From NCBI GenBank assembly GCA_026874595.1, contig CM049321.1, positions 27,019,479 to 27,083,478 on the forward strand: a stretch of 64,000 nucleotides of DNA. The letters run 5' to 3'. The position numbers were made by a program, and so were the translations under genes. Shown in pieces: positions 42,452 to 54,200 of the stretch. The stretch's first letter is position 1. Every line of letters starts with the position of its first letter. This DNA is from Sipunculus nudus (lineage: Eukaryota > Annelida > Sipuncula > Golfingiida > Sipunculidae). Under the pieces are notes generated by a model. The model made no database searches. It was not told where the DNA came from and saw only the letters and a list, made by a program, of their open reading frames with translations.

Positions 42452-44235
42452 TAAACATAAAACCCAGTCTAGTGTGTTTGTTCTGGATAAACCCGGGATT
42501 CATGGGCAATATAATAGCGATCATAAATTGAATGTGATTATATGTTATTATATGATTCTACGCTACATATTTTGTTAGAGCGGCATTATCAGGAGCAATA
42601 CTATGCCTATTATTTTACACTATCAGTTAAGTTTTGCTTTATACAAAAGTTTCCTAGCAAAACCCTCCCAGCACACTGTCTAAGTACCTCGTATACGGCT
42701 GTTTAACACCTTCTTATGGCTCTGGTGTTGGTAAACACAGTCAACGTGTGTCTGATTTAATTAATAGATAGTAATTTGTTGTTAATTAATGTGGGATATG
42801 CCCGCAGTCACGTGACAAGGGTGATATGTAGCAAGTCACGTGACAAGGTAACGCGCGATAGGGGTGAGAGCAAAGGCTGCAGCATTCGGCCAGCAGCACA
42901 GCAACAGTAAGCAGCTTGGATTACGCAGTACAAGCGTGTAGGGCAGTTTTGGGAGGTGTTTATATAATAACTTTTTGGTATGGATGTATACAGTTGTACA
43001 TCCGCTGTACATCTACTAAGCATTAGCAAAATAAAACCCATAAGCCCAACCCAAGTATTGGTCTTTAATTGTGTGTGCGATGTGTAATAATCTATAACCA
43101 CATGTGATTAATGTATACAATAACAACCCAGCGTGACCGGAGGTCCGATTGTGGGCCGCGACATGTTTCAGGGTGAGCGAACATGTATTACATTTTTTTT
43201 ACCAAGTCAGCCAGGGCATCTCCTAATTGATTCTTGCTGTGGGTCCTCGAAGCATACGGCCCGACGCGCTGTGTTTATGTTTACAGCCGTAATCGCGCCC
43301 GGTCCCCTGTTTTAACACCCGTTTACAGAAGTAAGCAAACGGTTTTAACTCAACATTCTCTCAGGTACAGATTTATTTCAAAGGGAAGCTTTTTTTTGTG
43401 TGTTAATTTTAAATGCTTTATTGGTGATTGGGCCCCTTTAACATAAACAATGTCAAGAGCTATGTCTGATATAAAATACTAAACACATAAAGCAATTTAT
43501 TTTGATACACTTAACTATAAAAACGGAGAAAAAAATCCTGAATCATAATGCAGTTAAGACCTGCAGTACCCATAACTTTGCCAATACTTTAACTTTTTCA
43601 TTACTTTACTTCAAAAAATGTACCAGGGTTGGCACGTTTTTTTACACTAACTTCATTTTATACACTGTTAATAGATATCATGATACAATTTTTTTCTTAA
43701 CACCTAAGTGTAAAAAAAAATTAAAAACCCTCTGTATATGGGATTTCTTATATACAGAATTTAGTAATGATCTGCATCAAAGGGGTATCATAATCCCACC
43801 CTGATGATAATTTTGATCAACCACAGGCTGGCTGATACCTAATTAACAATTACCTGCTATTTATGGCCAGGCTAGATACCAGGGAGTTAAGTGGTGGGTG
43901 TGAAGGGGATTCTTCAGCAACATTGTTACAATACAGCTACGATGTCAATGCACTTTATCTAGTTATCCATGCTGAATGGGACAGCAGTGCACATTAAAGT
44001 AAGACACACTGATTGGGTCAAAGAAGGCTTGCAAAGGTTTTCCATAGGGAGCTCTGACATGAGGAACTGATGACACTGTTTATCTAGATTAACTTTTATG
44101 CACAATTATTTACCTGATTCTATTCAATTCAATCACGTGTAAACAGTGATAATAATCTGTAAATATATGACAGGATATCACTTTATTCGTTTGAATTTAT
44201 TGATAAAGACATTTTCTAATGATAAAACTATAAAA
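42451..44235. other. Stretch with no recognised gene
   Basis: No exon with splice-compatible borders or known protein motif seen on either strand. Confidence 0.5.
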
Positions 44236-44239
44236 AAAG

Positions 44240-44320
44240 TCCTCAGCTCCTGAAAATGGGATCCAGGAGGTATATATTGGTCCGTGCCCCCCCCCCCCCC
44301 CCCCCGGATCCGCTCCTGCA
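44240..44320. mobile_element. GGATCC-family element with poly-C tract
   Basis: Poly-C run (about 44287-44305) followed by GGATCCGCTCCTGCA, the right end of the family also seen at 12073 and 24100. The left end 'cctgaaaatgggatccagg' is degenerate. Confidence 0.55.
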
Positions 44321-44329
44321 ATATCAGTG

Positions 44330-46373
44330 AATGACGACGGTCACTCCTCTGGTTGGAACAAACAAATTGCCTCCTCTAGTACTGGCAAATAATTATTAAT
44401 TTAAACAAATACATCATGGGGATCTGGAATTATACGTCCAGACCTTTGACGATTGCTTCATAGTGGATACCAATGAGAGCCGGGTGTCACATTGAGCATC
44501 CAAATCTCAGTTTAAACCCGAGACACCCCGTGCATTGGTTTGATAGTGATTCTTGGCCCTGTTCCAGGCCTTGGGGTGAAACCCCGCAAACCTTGAAAAA
44601 AAAAACAGCGGTTAAAGCGAAGGAGATATAGAACAAATGAAGTGAATAACCCGTTGCATAGGAGTGCATGTTCCGTGTATCCGGATCCATAGTGCTAAGA
44701 AAATTCGGATCCCTCTATTTCCAATAATTGTTTCAATGTGCACTTACGTACGCACTCTGATGACGCATCCGCAAAAACAGACCGCGTGTGACAGGATCGG
44801 AGAGATTCAGCCTATTTTCCAATGGCAAAATAACCACATTTTCCAGCAAATCCCCCATTGTCAGGTCAGAGGGTGCAGCAGAATATTCTTTTTCACAGCT
44901 GTCTTTTTAGTATAAAAAGTCACGCGAAAGTTATACGTCAGAAAATCATATGATTATACGTACGGAGACAGAATCGACGGACCTCGCACTGCGTACGTAC
45001 GCAGTGAATTTACATATACATATAACGCAACCTCATACGATGTATACGAGGTCTGGAAATAATGGGTCGACGGAAACGGTCCCTGTTACAAAGGCAATAG
45101 GAAACAGACACCGCAAGATCTCACTTTTGGCAGAAATTAGAATTGCCTTAATTGAATATAAATGTTAAGTTTATCAGTTCTAAATTCATTTTGTTTTGTG
45201 TCATTGATCGTCAGTCCTCCATGCAAGAATATCGAAAATGAACACTCTCTGACGGTACATCTGTCCAGGAGGGAGGAAGACGAATATGAGGAAAGAAATT
45301 GACATATATATGCATCAAGCGCGTCTATGCATGGTCTAATGCACCGCTGTAAAACGTGTTCTGAATTCTGATCACCATGAGCCATCAAGATTTCCTTGGA
45401 TAAAGGCTGTTCAGTAAATGGTATTTCCTTTTTATATGTACTTTAAAGAGGTTACTGTTCTGAGTTCATGCAACCATGCATCTTCTGCTCTTAATTATAT
45501 ACATAAATACAAACATAAAAAAAATAGCATATGTCAGAGAGCTCTTGTTGATCTAGCTTGCACCGGTGCCCTGTATCACAAGGCTCTGACCAGATGCGAT
45601 ACCTGTGCGACAGTCCTAATTTTACGCCTCTATGATACGCACACGTAAGGTAGATACAAAGGCAGCTGTCCAAAGGTAGCCTTAACAAACACATGCGAGT
45701 ACAGGTTTCTGCACCAACACAGAGAGCTAAATACACGGAACACAAGCCGAACCTATAATAAGTATGTAGACTGTTAACGTTCTTGATTTTATTCGTTTAA
45801 CATGACTTTATTTCAAATCTGCTATTTGATTCAACTCATGCAAAGCCGTGAATATTAAAAGGCATCACAGCTATAGGTTCAGTAGTTTGTTTGGCAACTG
45901 CCACTGTAATACTGCTGGACACTGGCAGGCATCAAATACGAACTGTATATTTGTGAAATCACCTTAGCCGATGTACAGCACCTTTAATTGTATTCATCAA
46001 GCGCCCAGGAGTTTTATGTACGTGAGATCTTAATGCAATACAGGGCCGTATACGCCGGAAAGATGGAAAATTTCTCCATGTGAGGTGGAAGTGAGTTGGT
46101 GACGGTGTTAAGAGCTAAGAGATGCTGCATTTCCAGTAATTCCACATCGGGGCGTCGCGGGGGTCTGCGCTGTCTGAGTGCATAATTCTAGTTAAATTTT
46201 GTATCCGCCTCAAAGCGCACGGCACTGCGATAGCTCTTATGTGCTTAATATGTAAGAAATTGTCAAATTTGTCATTTAATTGAATTTATAAATTACGTTA
46301 CACGGACGTATGAGGTTGATGTATACTGTCTTTTCAGCAGGATACAACAGTTACAACAGGATATAATGTCGGA
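44330..46373. other. Intergenic region upstream of the glycosyltransferase gene
   Basis: No gene recognised. It contains a perfect 20-bp palindrome at 44987-45006 (CACTGCGTACGTACGCAGTG) with related CGTACG motifs at about 44735 and 44960. An acceptor-like TCTTTTCAG ending near 46337 could join an upstream non-coding exon to the glycosyltransferase start exon. Confidence 0.45.
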
Positions 46374-49300
46374 ATGGAAGCTGAAAAAGATACCAGGTCC
46401 AAAACCGCAAATCCTACTCTGACGGAAAACTGTTATCTGAAGATGACACTTGCTTGGCATTTGGAACTTGTCAGAAAGCCTGCTCATATCTATAAATACT
46501 ATGTGGGTTTGATAGCAGTGGTGACGTTATGTTGTATATTTATATACAAAGAAGCATTCGTTGACATCATCGGAAAATATTTACCGCCTTCGCTACACAC
46601 AAGCCCATACTCGTCCAAGTGCCCGACACTTTTACAAAATTATATAAACCACAACAAGAGAATGCCCGGTGATGGCAGTGAGAAAGACCACACACTGACA
46701 TGGAGTTGTCTACAAGACCGGCTGAGGCAGAAGACACTCCATGAACTTTTAACTATTTTAACTAACTGCTCCGAAATACCACAAGATTTAGCAAGAACTG
46801 CCAGAGAATGTCGGCGTTACCTTGACATGCTTAATCCCGCTGGTTGTGAAACGCAGATGTTACCCGAAAGTACTGAAATCCCAGGTTTGGATATCTATTG
46901 TAGCCATGACGCACCCAGACTCGTTTCCAAAGTAGGCCTAAAAATATCACAAACTGACTTAGGTCGTCATTTTGAAACTGATCTCGCTGTACCAAATGTG
47001 GTGCATTACGTCTGGTTCGGTAAAGGAAGATCTATGATGTTCATCAATTATTTATCCATATTAAGTGTTCAGAGATTCATCAGACCAAGAGCTATCTATA
47101 TACATGGTGACGTCATGCCCAAGGGCCCATGGTGGAACAAAGCTCTGCTCAACATACATAACATTTATTTTATTCGTCGTGAAAAACCAACGGTCGTGTA
47201 TGGGAGGAAACTGATGCAAGTAGCGCACTCTGCCGACATCGCCAGATACATCATACTACTAGGTATGTAACCCCCGCCCCTTGTAAAACAATCCAACATG
47301 ATCTTCATCTTATTCTGATAGTCTTGTATCATGCCGACGTAAAAATACCTCAGCCTCATGGATCAATTATTTACCATACAGGTGCACGGCCTATCTTGAG
47401 GCAATATTTCCGTTATGGGCCAGTGAAAAGATTGTTCTCTAGCCTCCTTTTCCGTGCGAGCGGTTTCCGCGGAATCCCCCCTCCGCGTGACATGTTTTCA
47501 CAAGAGATACCTCGTCTCAAAGCGTTCCCGGCAATATGTCGAGCATATATCTGTTATGTGCAGTTCACTGCATTAATGCATTGATTAAAATTTTCATTAT
47601 ATTTGCAGTAACGTATAATTTTTTATTACGGCAATGTGCTATTGACATGCAGGCCCCCATATATACAGTAAACCCTCGTTGTGTTGAAGTCGAAGGGACT
47701 GGTGAATTTACCTCGACACAACCGGAGTTCAAGACAACTTACATTCCTTTTATTAACCTTCTAATAATCCTTTGCGTAATACGAGCACGCTTCTGGTCAG
47801 CAACCATGTTTTCAATTCCTGACAGGAATTTGAAGCAGTCATCCGCGCTCTCTGACGACTGTAACAGCTGCAGCAGCTTGCAGCACATCTAACGAGCCCC
47901 TCTAATTGATTCCTTTATATTTGGTTTATTAATAGCTTAACTCTCGTTTCGAATTAATGCTTTGTCGGCGACAGAAGAAAGGCATGATCATGAGTGACTA
48001 ATTGACTAAACAGGTAAAAACGGACCAGATATGTTTAGGAACGCGCTTGATTATGTAACTGGTCATTACGGCCGTATATAGGTATGATTGATGGAGCGTG
48101 CACAGCTGTTATCCACACAAAGCGACATGACCTCGAGTCGAGCGTCAAGAGCGATCGCTCTTGATGAGTAAAACACTTGTCAGTATTAATAACGTATAAC
48201 TGGTCCTCACGGCCAACACAACTGAGGGGCAGTGCACAACTGTTATCCAAACAGTGAACGACATGACTTCGAGGTACACCACATTCGACTTCGACACAAG
48301 CGGGAATTCGACTTAAACGAGTTCGACACAACGAGGTTTCACTATATATAGATGTAGCCCATGGTCCTCCGAGGGCCTCGCTGTGAGAAATGGTGTACTA
48401 AGATTTTACTTGAAAATCAGCGATTGGGCTGTGGTGGCCATATGGGAATTTCGATGGGTGTGTAATTCAACAGGTGTGGAGCCTTCATATGTATCAATCA
48501 TCCCTGTGAATTTGGGAAAGCTGAAGTACGCTTGTCAAGCGGGGCCCTAATAATCAAATTTGAAAATCAGAGCAGCAATTAAGTATAATTTTTCGCCATA
48601 TATTATTACTATACGTAATGTATTAAAGTGTTTGGAAATATAGATTTTTTTTATTTTCAACCATGAACCGTGGTTTTTATTCAGGTTTATTTCAGGTACA
48701 TTGGGAGAGTATGGGAGGGGGATTTTTTGAATATGCAAAGTAAAAAGGACATTTTGAGGGAATTTTCTAAAAAAAAAAAATGAGGATTTTCTGTTTTTGA
48801 AAAAAAAAAATGATTTGTTATATCTTTGCCTTATAATGTCAAACTGTTGAGGGGTTCAATATTTAATATTTATATTTTCAAAATTAGGATATTCAATTTT
48901 AATCGTTTTCAACGTGTTAAAGTCAAAAGCGCAAACCCGCATTTACGTTTAAAACTTGCAAAATATTATCTTTCAAATGTAATGTCCTAAGTAAAATAAC
49001 AGAAATGATCAAATCTTATACCGTGGTCCGTGGTCTAAACAACACATAGGACTCCCTAAGAGCACAGATCATGAGTTCGGGTACCGGTATCACCAGGGCA
49101 GCCGTAATATTGTTCAGGGTCGACCCCAACAAGGGGCTGGTACTCTGCAGCTGTTCTGTAGCTGTTCAATAAATATCCTCATCCCGAACTAATGATTTTG
49201 AAGGTAAAAAGCTGCAGATAACTTAACTAAAATCTAATTGCTAAATAATAAATAAAATATGAAAAATGAAAATTTAATTACGAAAACAGGGGAAAATAGA

Positions 49301-50442
49301 TAAAATCTGAAAACTTCATATGAGACCTTGGCAGTTGACCTTCTGATACAATATTCTAGAAAGTTTTTCCCTTAATTGATATGTCAGACCTATATTAAGA
49401 GTGAATCTTGTCATGGCTGGTGTATACAGGTTGTGCAAAATAAGAAATAAAAATTCTGAAGAACTGGTTGGGACAGGTCTATTCCAATTTCGCATACTGA
49501 CTGGTATATATGTGTAAACTTGATTGTTTTTTATACAGTCGCAAAGATATGGAGATGTCGATCCAGGCCTCATCCCCAAAACAGAGAACAATATATAATA
49601 TATTTCGCAGATTTGACTTTGAAGATAACAAGTTTTCGAACTCTTCTGAAACAATATGTGAATCAAATTTGAGGAAAATATCGGATATTTCAAAAGTTTT
49701 GGTGTTTACAAGATATCCCATTATTACCGCAGATTTGACTTTTAAGGTCAAGGTCACTCATTTTCGAGCTCATCTTTGATATTGGTTTCGTTTGGAATTT
49801 TATAAAATCAAACACTTTGTAATTCTATTCACCTGTTTGTCTGATCCAATGAAATTCCTGAATGAGATGTAGAAAGCAAAATAATATGCGTCATGATAAT
49901 GTTAGTAGGTGTTTTCTGTATATTTTTGTTTATTTTTTCTCTGTATTTCTGTACATTCTTTTTGTATATTTCGGCTTTCAGTTTATGGTGGCATCTACCT
50001 GGACACCGACGTGCTGGTTCTGAAATCGTTTGATTCTCTTAGGAAGTATAATTTGACTCTTGCCAGACAAGGGCCGCCAACGTTGTCAAATGCGATTATT
50101 TTATCAAGAAAATCTTCACTTTTCTTGAGGCTGTGGCTGGAAACATATAGAACGTTTGACCCAGCGGAATGGGGGTATCACTCGACAATAGTTCCACAGA
50201 AGTTACACAAGCTGTTTCCTTCCATGGTTCACGTGCAGAAGGATCACCTGGTCACACCAACCTGGGATCACGCGAGGACACTGTTTAAAAAGGAGCGCTT
50301 TGATTGGTCACATAATTACGCTGTGCATGTATATAAAACTAAAGGAAAAGTTCCGAAATCACCCAAGGCCTTAGAAAAGCTGGATAATACACTTGGAGAT
50401 GTGATGCGCTATTTATATTATTGTACCGTGGCATTCGTATAG
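46374..50442 (+). CDS. GT32-type glycosyltransferase with DXD motif (type II membrane protein)
   Basis: Two exons, 46374-47262 and 49982-50442 (TAG), joined in phase 1 to give 449 residues. A short basic cytosolic tail is followed by a membrane anchor at about 43-58 (VGLIAVVTLCCIFIY), a cysteine-rich stem with an NCS glycosylation site, then the catalytic domain. VVHYVWFG lies at 209-216, SADIARYIILL at the splice site, and YGGIYLDTDVLVLKSF at 298-313, where D304-T-D306 is the metal/sugar-nucleotide-binding DXD. PF04488-type (Gly_transf_sug) proteins have this order. The expected role is transfer of a sugar from a nucleotide donor in the Golgi lumen; donor and acceptor cannot be told. The start ATG is the first in the long frame. 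AATAAA lies 112 nt after the stop. Frames continuing past the exon ends (to 47270, or beginning at 49909) are intronic. Confidence 0.85.
47666..48344. mobile_element. TA-flanked MITE in the glycosyltransferase intron
   Basis: Left end CAGTAAACCCTCGTTGTGTT; right end, read inward, TAGTGAAACCTCGTTGTGTC. TA on both sides, 679 bp. Two internal sub-repeats share 'cacaactgttatcc'-like stretches. Fits Tc1/mariner-pogo-type non-autonomous elements. The short frames inside are not genes. Confidence 0.75.
49022..49190 (+). mobile_element. Possible tRNA-derived SINE
   Basis: 'ccgtggtctaaaca' could be an A box and 'gagttcgggtacc' a B box about 48 bp later, with a non-tRNA body to 'caataaatatcctcatcccg'. 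Weak evidence. Confidence 0.3.
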
Positions 50443-50553
50443 GAAAACCTAGTAATTTATAAAAATACTTCCCGGTATTTGTCTACCAGAAAAATAGTCT
50501 TCTGCTCTTATTTCTCTCGAGGTATCCTTTACCCTAATGTTCTGAATTTCCGC

Positions 50554-50559
50554 AATAAA
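50554..50559 (+). promoter_or_regulatory. Polyadenylation signal of the glycosyltransferase gene
   Basis: AATAAA 112 nt downstream of the stop codon. Confidence 0.6.
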
Positions 50560-51099
50560 TCAAAGCCATTTGTTTTAGAATACATTCGATTCGTGTTTTT
50601 CCTTATGCACAATGAATGGTGTTAAACTACACATATCCAGTACGTCCTGCTGGTCCGTGTATAGTGCAGGAAGATCTGCCTGTCGTCGCTATCTCCTTTA
50701 AGTACACTAACAGGCGTATCACTACATGGATCTGTCCCTGTAAGATGACTCGGATCTGATATTACACTAAATAGTAAGTATGCCTCAATCAGGTCATACA
50801 AGTCAATTAACAGCAGTGATCCTATTGATGTGACACTACCCTTGGATGTCTGAATGACAAATAAAACATTTTGGTACCTATAATCCATGAGATCTGAGTA
50901 ATTCTTTACGGGAGTAATGCTGCCATTCTGGATTTAATGGAAAAAGTATAAAATCTTACAAGAAAAAAAAGGGAATAAAATTGCTTGAAAAGGTATGAAA
51001 AAAAAAATTAAAAAATCTATGCCAAAAAGCGAGATTTCTGTATAATTTTTCTGAATCTGATACTTCTAATCAAACTTCTCGTATGAACGTATATATATA

Positions 51100-51389
51100 C
51101 AGTGAAAACTTGTATAAAGGACACCTCACTAAGGCGGACAACTGGCTATAACGGACAAGTAAAAATAATCACAGTTTGTATATGAATATTGAATGCATGA
51201 TGTGTGCATGAATATGTTGTACATATACATGAAAACTGATACAATACAATAAACACGTTTTTGCAGCTGTTCGTTGTATTTATTTATAATCCTTCAGTTA
51301 TCAACCAAGGTCAAACTGTCTAATAAGGACACCTCACTATTAAGGACAAAATGATTGAGTCCCTTGACTGTCCGCTTTAGGTTTCACTG
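51100..51389. mobile_element. TA-flanked MITE, 290 bp
   Basis: Left end CAGTGAAAACTTGTATAAAG; right end, read inward, CAGTGAAACCTAAAGCGGAC. TA duplications at 51098-51099 and 51390-51391. Internal 'aaggacacctcacta' occurs twice. Non-coding. Confidence 0.75.
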
Positions 51390-51699
51390 TACATATATAT
51401 CTTATATCTTATATCTTATCACTGTATATATACTCTAATTTTTTGTGTGTAAAACACTGGCAATATCTCAGAATAAAAGCATTGCTTATAATATGCTAAT
51501 TTTATGAAATACTGACAGAGCATGTCTACTGCACTCAATTAGTTCAGGGAAACAGCCTATAAGCACCACCTGAAGATGATGATTTTCATAAAAGTAAGAA
51601 AAAGTATTTACCCCTGAAAAAAAGAAGTATGAAATATGTATAAAAAGGAGTCATGCCTGAAAAAAAGTACGTTACTTTTAAGCAAGTGACCCAGGGGTC

Positions 51700-53835
51700 A
51701 TGACGCTCAGCTGACAAGGAAGACATTCACTAAAAGAATTTTATCATCTGAAAGCCAAATTTTGTAGGTGGTATCCAACTTCAATAAAGCATAAGCTCAG
51801 AGGATATGGATAACAGAGACCCAATTTCAGGTTTCCAAGGAGATTTTCATTGACCTCCCTGGATGTAAAATAAGAAGATTCTAAGTTGAAATGATATGAT
51901 TTGTACTCTGTTAACAGACGACTGCATCTTTAAAAGTCTCAAAAATAGAGAAAAAATGCATAAAAATAAAAAAAAATCAAGGTGGAGCCACCAGTCTGCA
52001 GGAACTGATGAAACAGTCCATGATCAATGAGCATGCAAAAAATCATTGTGATCAATTCATTAGTTATTCAGATACTGAAGCTTTTTTTATCCAATTTTTA
52101 ATCATTATGGGGGTACTTTCGAGTCCCACTGATCGAAGAATATAGGTAACAGAGGCCTAATTTCAGGTTTCCAAGGAGATTTTTTATGGACCTCCCTGGA
52201 TGTCAAGCTACAAAATACTAGGTCCAGCAGTTACTTTTTGTGCCTTGTTAACGGATAGATGGACGGACGACAGACAAAGAGTGATCGCTATAGATCAGAT
52301 GACCTTGTCAGCTGAGCTAAACATGTATAGAGTGGCAGCTATGCATCAGATTAAAAAAACAAGGCCTACAGGCCTAATGCGAACCTGTGCATTGGGAAAT
52401 ACACCAGGTATAATGCTTCAATGCTGGACCGTTACTTCTTATCTATATAAACAATGCAGGTACTAAACTTTTTGAATAAGAAACAATTACGCAAACATCA
52501 CTGCTGAAATTCTGGCATGGGTGCACAAAACACAACTAGGGACCCATGGTTCTCAACGCTCAGCTGAATTAGTCAATAAGAATATTTTTAAAGAAATTTT
52601 TCAGAATGACAGCCCTGTGACCTTAACAAATGACCTTGTGACCAAAAAATCGTAGAACTTAATATCCTTGAACTTGCAGCATTAGGGTTACTGTAACAAT
52701 CTTTTAAAAAGTGACCTTGACCTCTGACCAGATAACAAAATTCTACAGGTTTCCTCACTTTGGGCAAGTAAGTCATGGGTGAACGTTGGAAATTTCAGGA
52801 TGAAAAGTTTGATTTACAGTGCATCCACAATCATTTTAAAGATGTGGCTTCTGTGACCTTCAACTTAGATCACTGGACCCTGAAAATCAAAATGAATTTA
52901 CTTATGTGAATGGTCATTATTAAATCAAGTTTGAAGCCAATCTGTCTGTCCAAAGCAGAATTATCATCCATAAACTAATTTGTGAATGGATGGGCCCTGT
53001 GATCTTGACCTTTGACGTATGACCCAAAAATCAAACAGAATCTTACTCTAGTGGCAGGTTAGCAATATCTTGAAGACAGAAGGTTTGCAATGAACAGCTT
53101 GGCATCAAATGCATACACATTCCTTTTAAAGAAATGGGTCCTGTGACCTTGACCATTGACCTCGTGACCCCAAAATCATACAGGTTCTTGCTTTAGTGGT
53201 GGGCCATGTGTAGTCAAGTTTGAAATCCATGTGCCAATCCAACCTGGAGTTATCGTCTGGAAACAAATTTGTGTGGATGGAAGGATTGACAGACAGACAG
53301 ACATACAAACAGACAGACAGACAGGGTGATTATGGGGAATCCACTTGTGATCAATAAACACACTAGGTTTGGGGGCACCAGATGTAATCACAGCTGAGAA
53401 ACTGAAATGATTGTTGTCATTTTATAGTAAATAAATAGAAAAATTTTCGTTAAAATAGGAAAAATTATAGGTGGCATCGCCACGTTTCAGGAACTGACAA
53501 AACTAGTCATGGTCAATATTCAAGGCAAGATTCATGACAAACCATGCATTAATTATCAAGATATTGCAGGTTTTGTATCAAATTTTTTTACTATTCTGGG
53601 GGGTACTTTCAAAGCCCCATAGCTCAAAGGATCTAGGTCGCAGTAACCTAATTTCGTGTTTCCAAGGAGATATTTTATTGACCTCCCTGGATGTTCACTT
53701 AGAAGTTTCTAGGACCAGCCGTTACGATTTGTGCCATGCTAACGGACAGCCCGACGCCCAGACGTCTGGACGGACGACGGACAAAGCGCCATTCCTATAC
53801 CTCAGTTGACTTACAGTCAGCTGAGCTAAAAATGA
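51700..53835. repeat. Repeated ~350-bp modules ending in CGGACGAC-rich sequence
   Basis: 51975-52325 and 53470-53832 are two diverged copies (a third, partial, at about 51770-51880). Each has 'tttccaaggagat', 'acctccctggatgt', then a 'ggacggacgacggacaaag'-like stretch and 'cagctgagctaaa'. No reading frame is conserved between copies. Confidence 0.75.
52590..53330. repeat. TGACCTTGACC-rich tandem repeat
   Basis: About four ~190-bp modules carry 'ctgtgaccttgacc' followed by 'tgacc' blocks and 'aaaatc' (52610, 52710, 52990, 53140). A (GACA)n run closes the block at about 53290-53325. Confidence 0.7.
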
Positions 53836-54200
53836 TTGTAGCTGGCACCACCAGCCTTGTATACAACGAAGCTATCAGAGATATATACATATGCCCAAGT
53901 TCAGACTGATATATCACACCCCTCCTGAGAAATAAGCAGGTACACACACAGTGCAAAAATGATTGTAGGTGGCACTATAAGTCTTGTATACGACAAAGCA
54001 GCTCGAATAGCAGAAAGCTATTTGATAGGTATAAATATGCAAAAATTTCAGGATGATATATCAAATTTCTCGATACAAATAAGCAGGCACAAAAGTCACA
54101 CACTGTGCAAATGTCATTGTAGGTGGTGACACCTGACTTGTGATCGAGAAAGCCATCAAAGACACATAGACAGGTCAAAATAAAAGGCCAATACATCAAA
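53836..54200. repeat. ~145-bp tandem repeat, about 2.5 units
   Basis: Units start with 'aatgattgtaggtggca', then 'cttgtatacgacaaag', 'gatatatcaa', 'aaataagcagg', 'cagtgcaa'. They follow directly on the module above and share its 'gtaggtggca' start. Confidence 0.7.

Noticed and set aside
44456-44700. Possible tRNA-like sequence around 'gtttaaactgag'
   Set aside because: Only a weak B-box resemblance, with no A box or stems.
48035-48331. Minus-strand 98-residue cysteine-containing frame
   Set aside because: Lies wholly within the TA-flanked MITE at 47666-48344.
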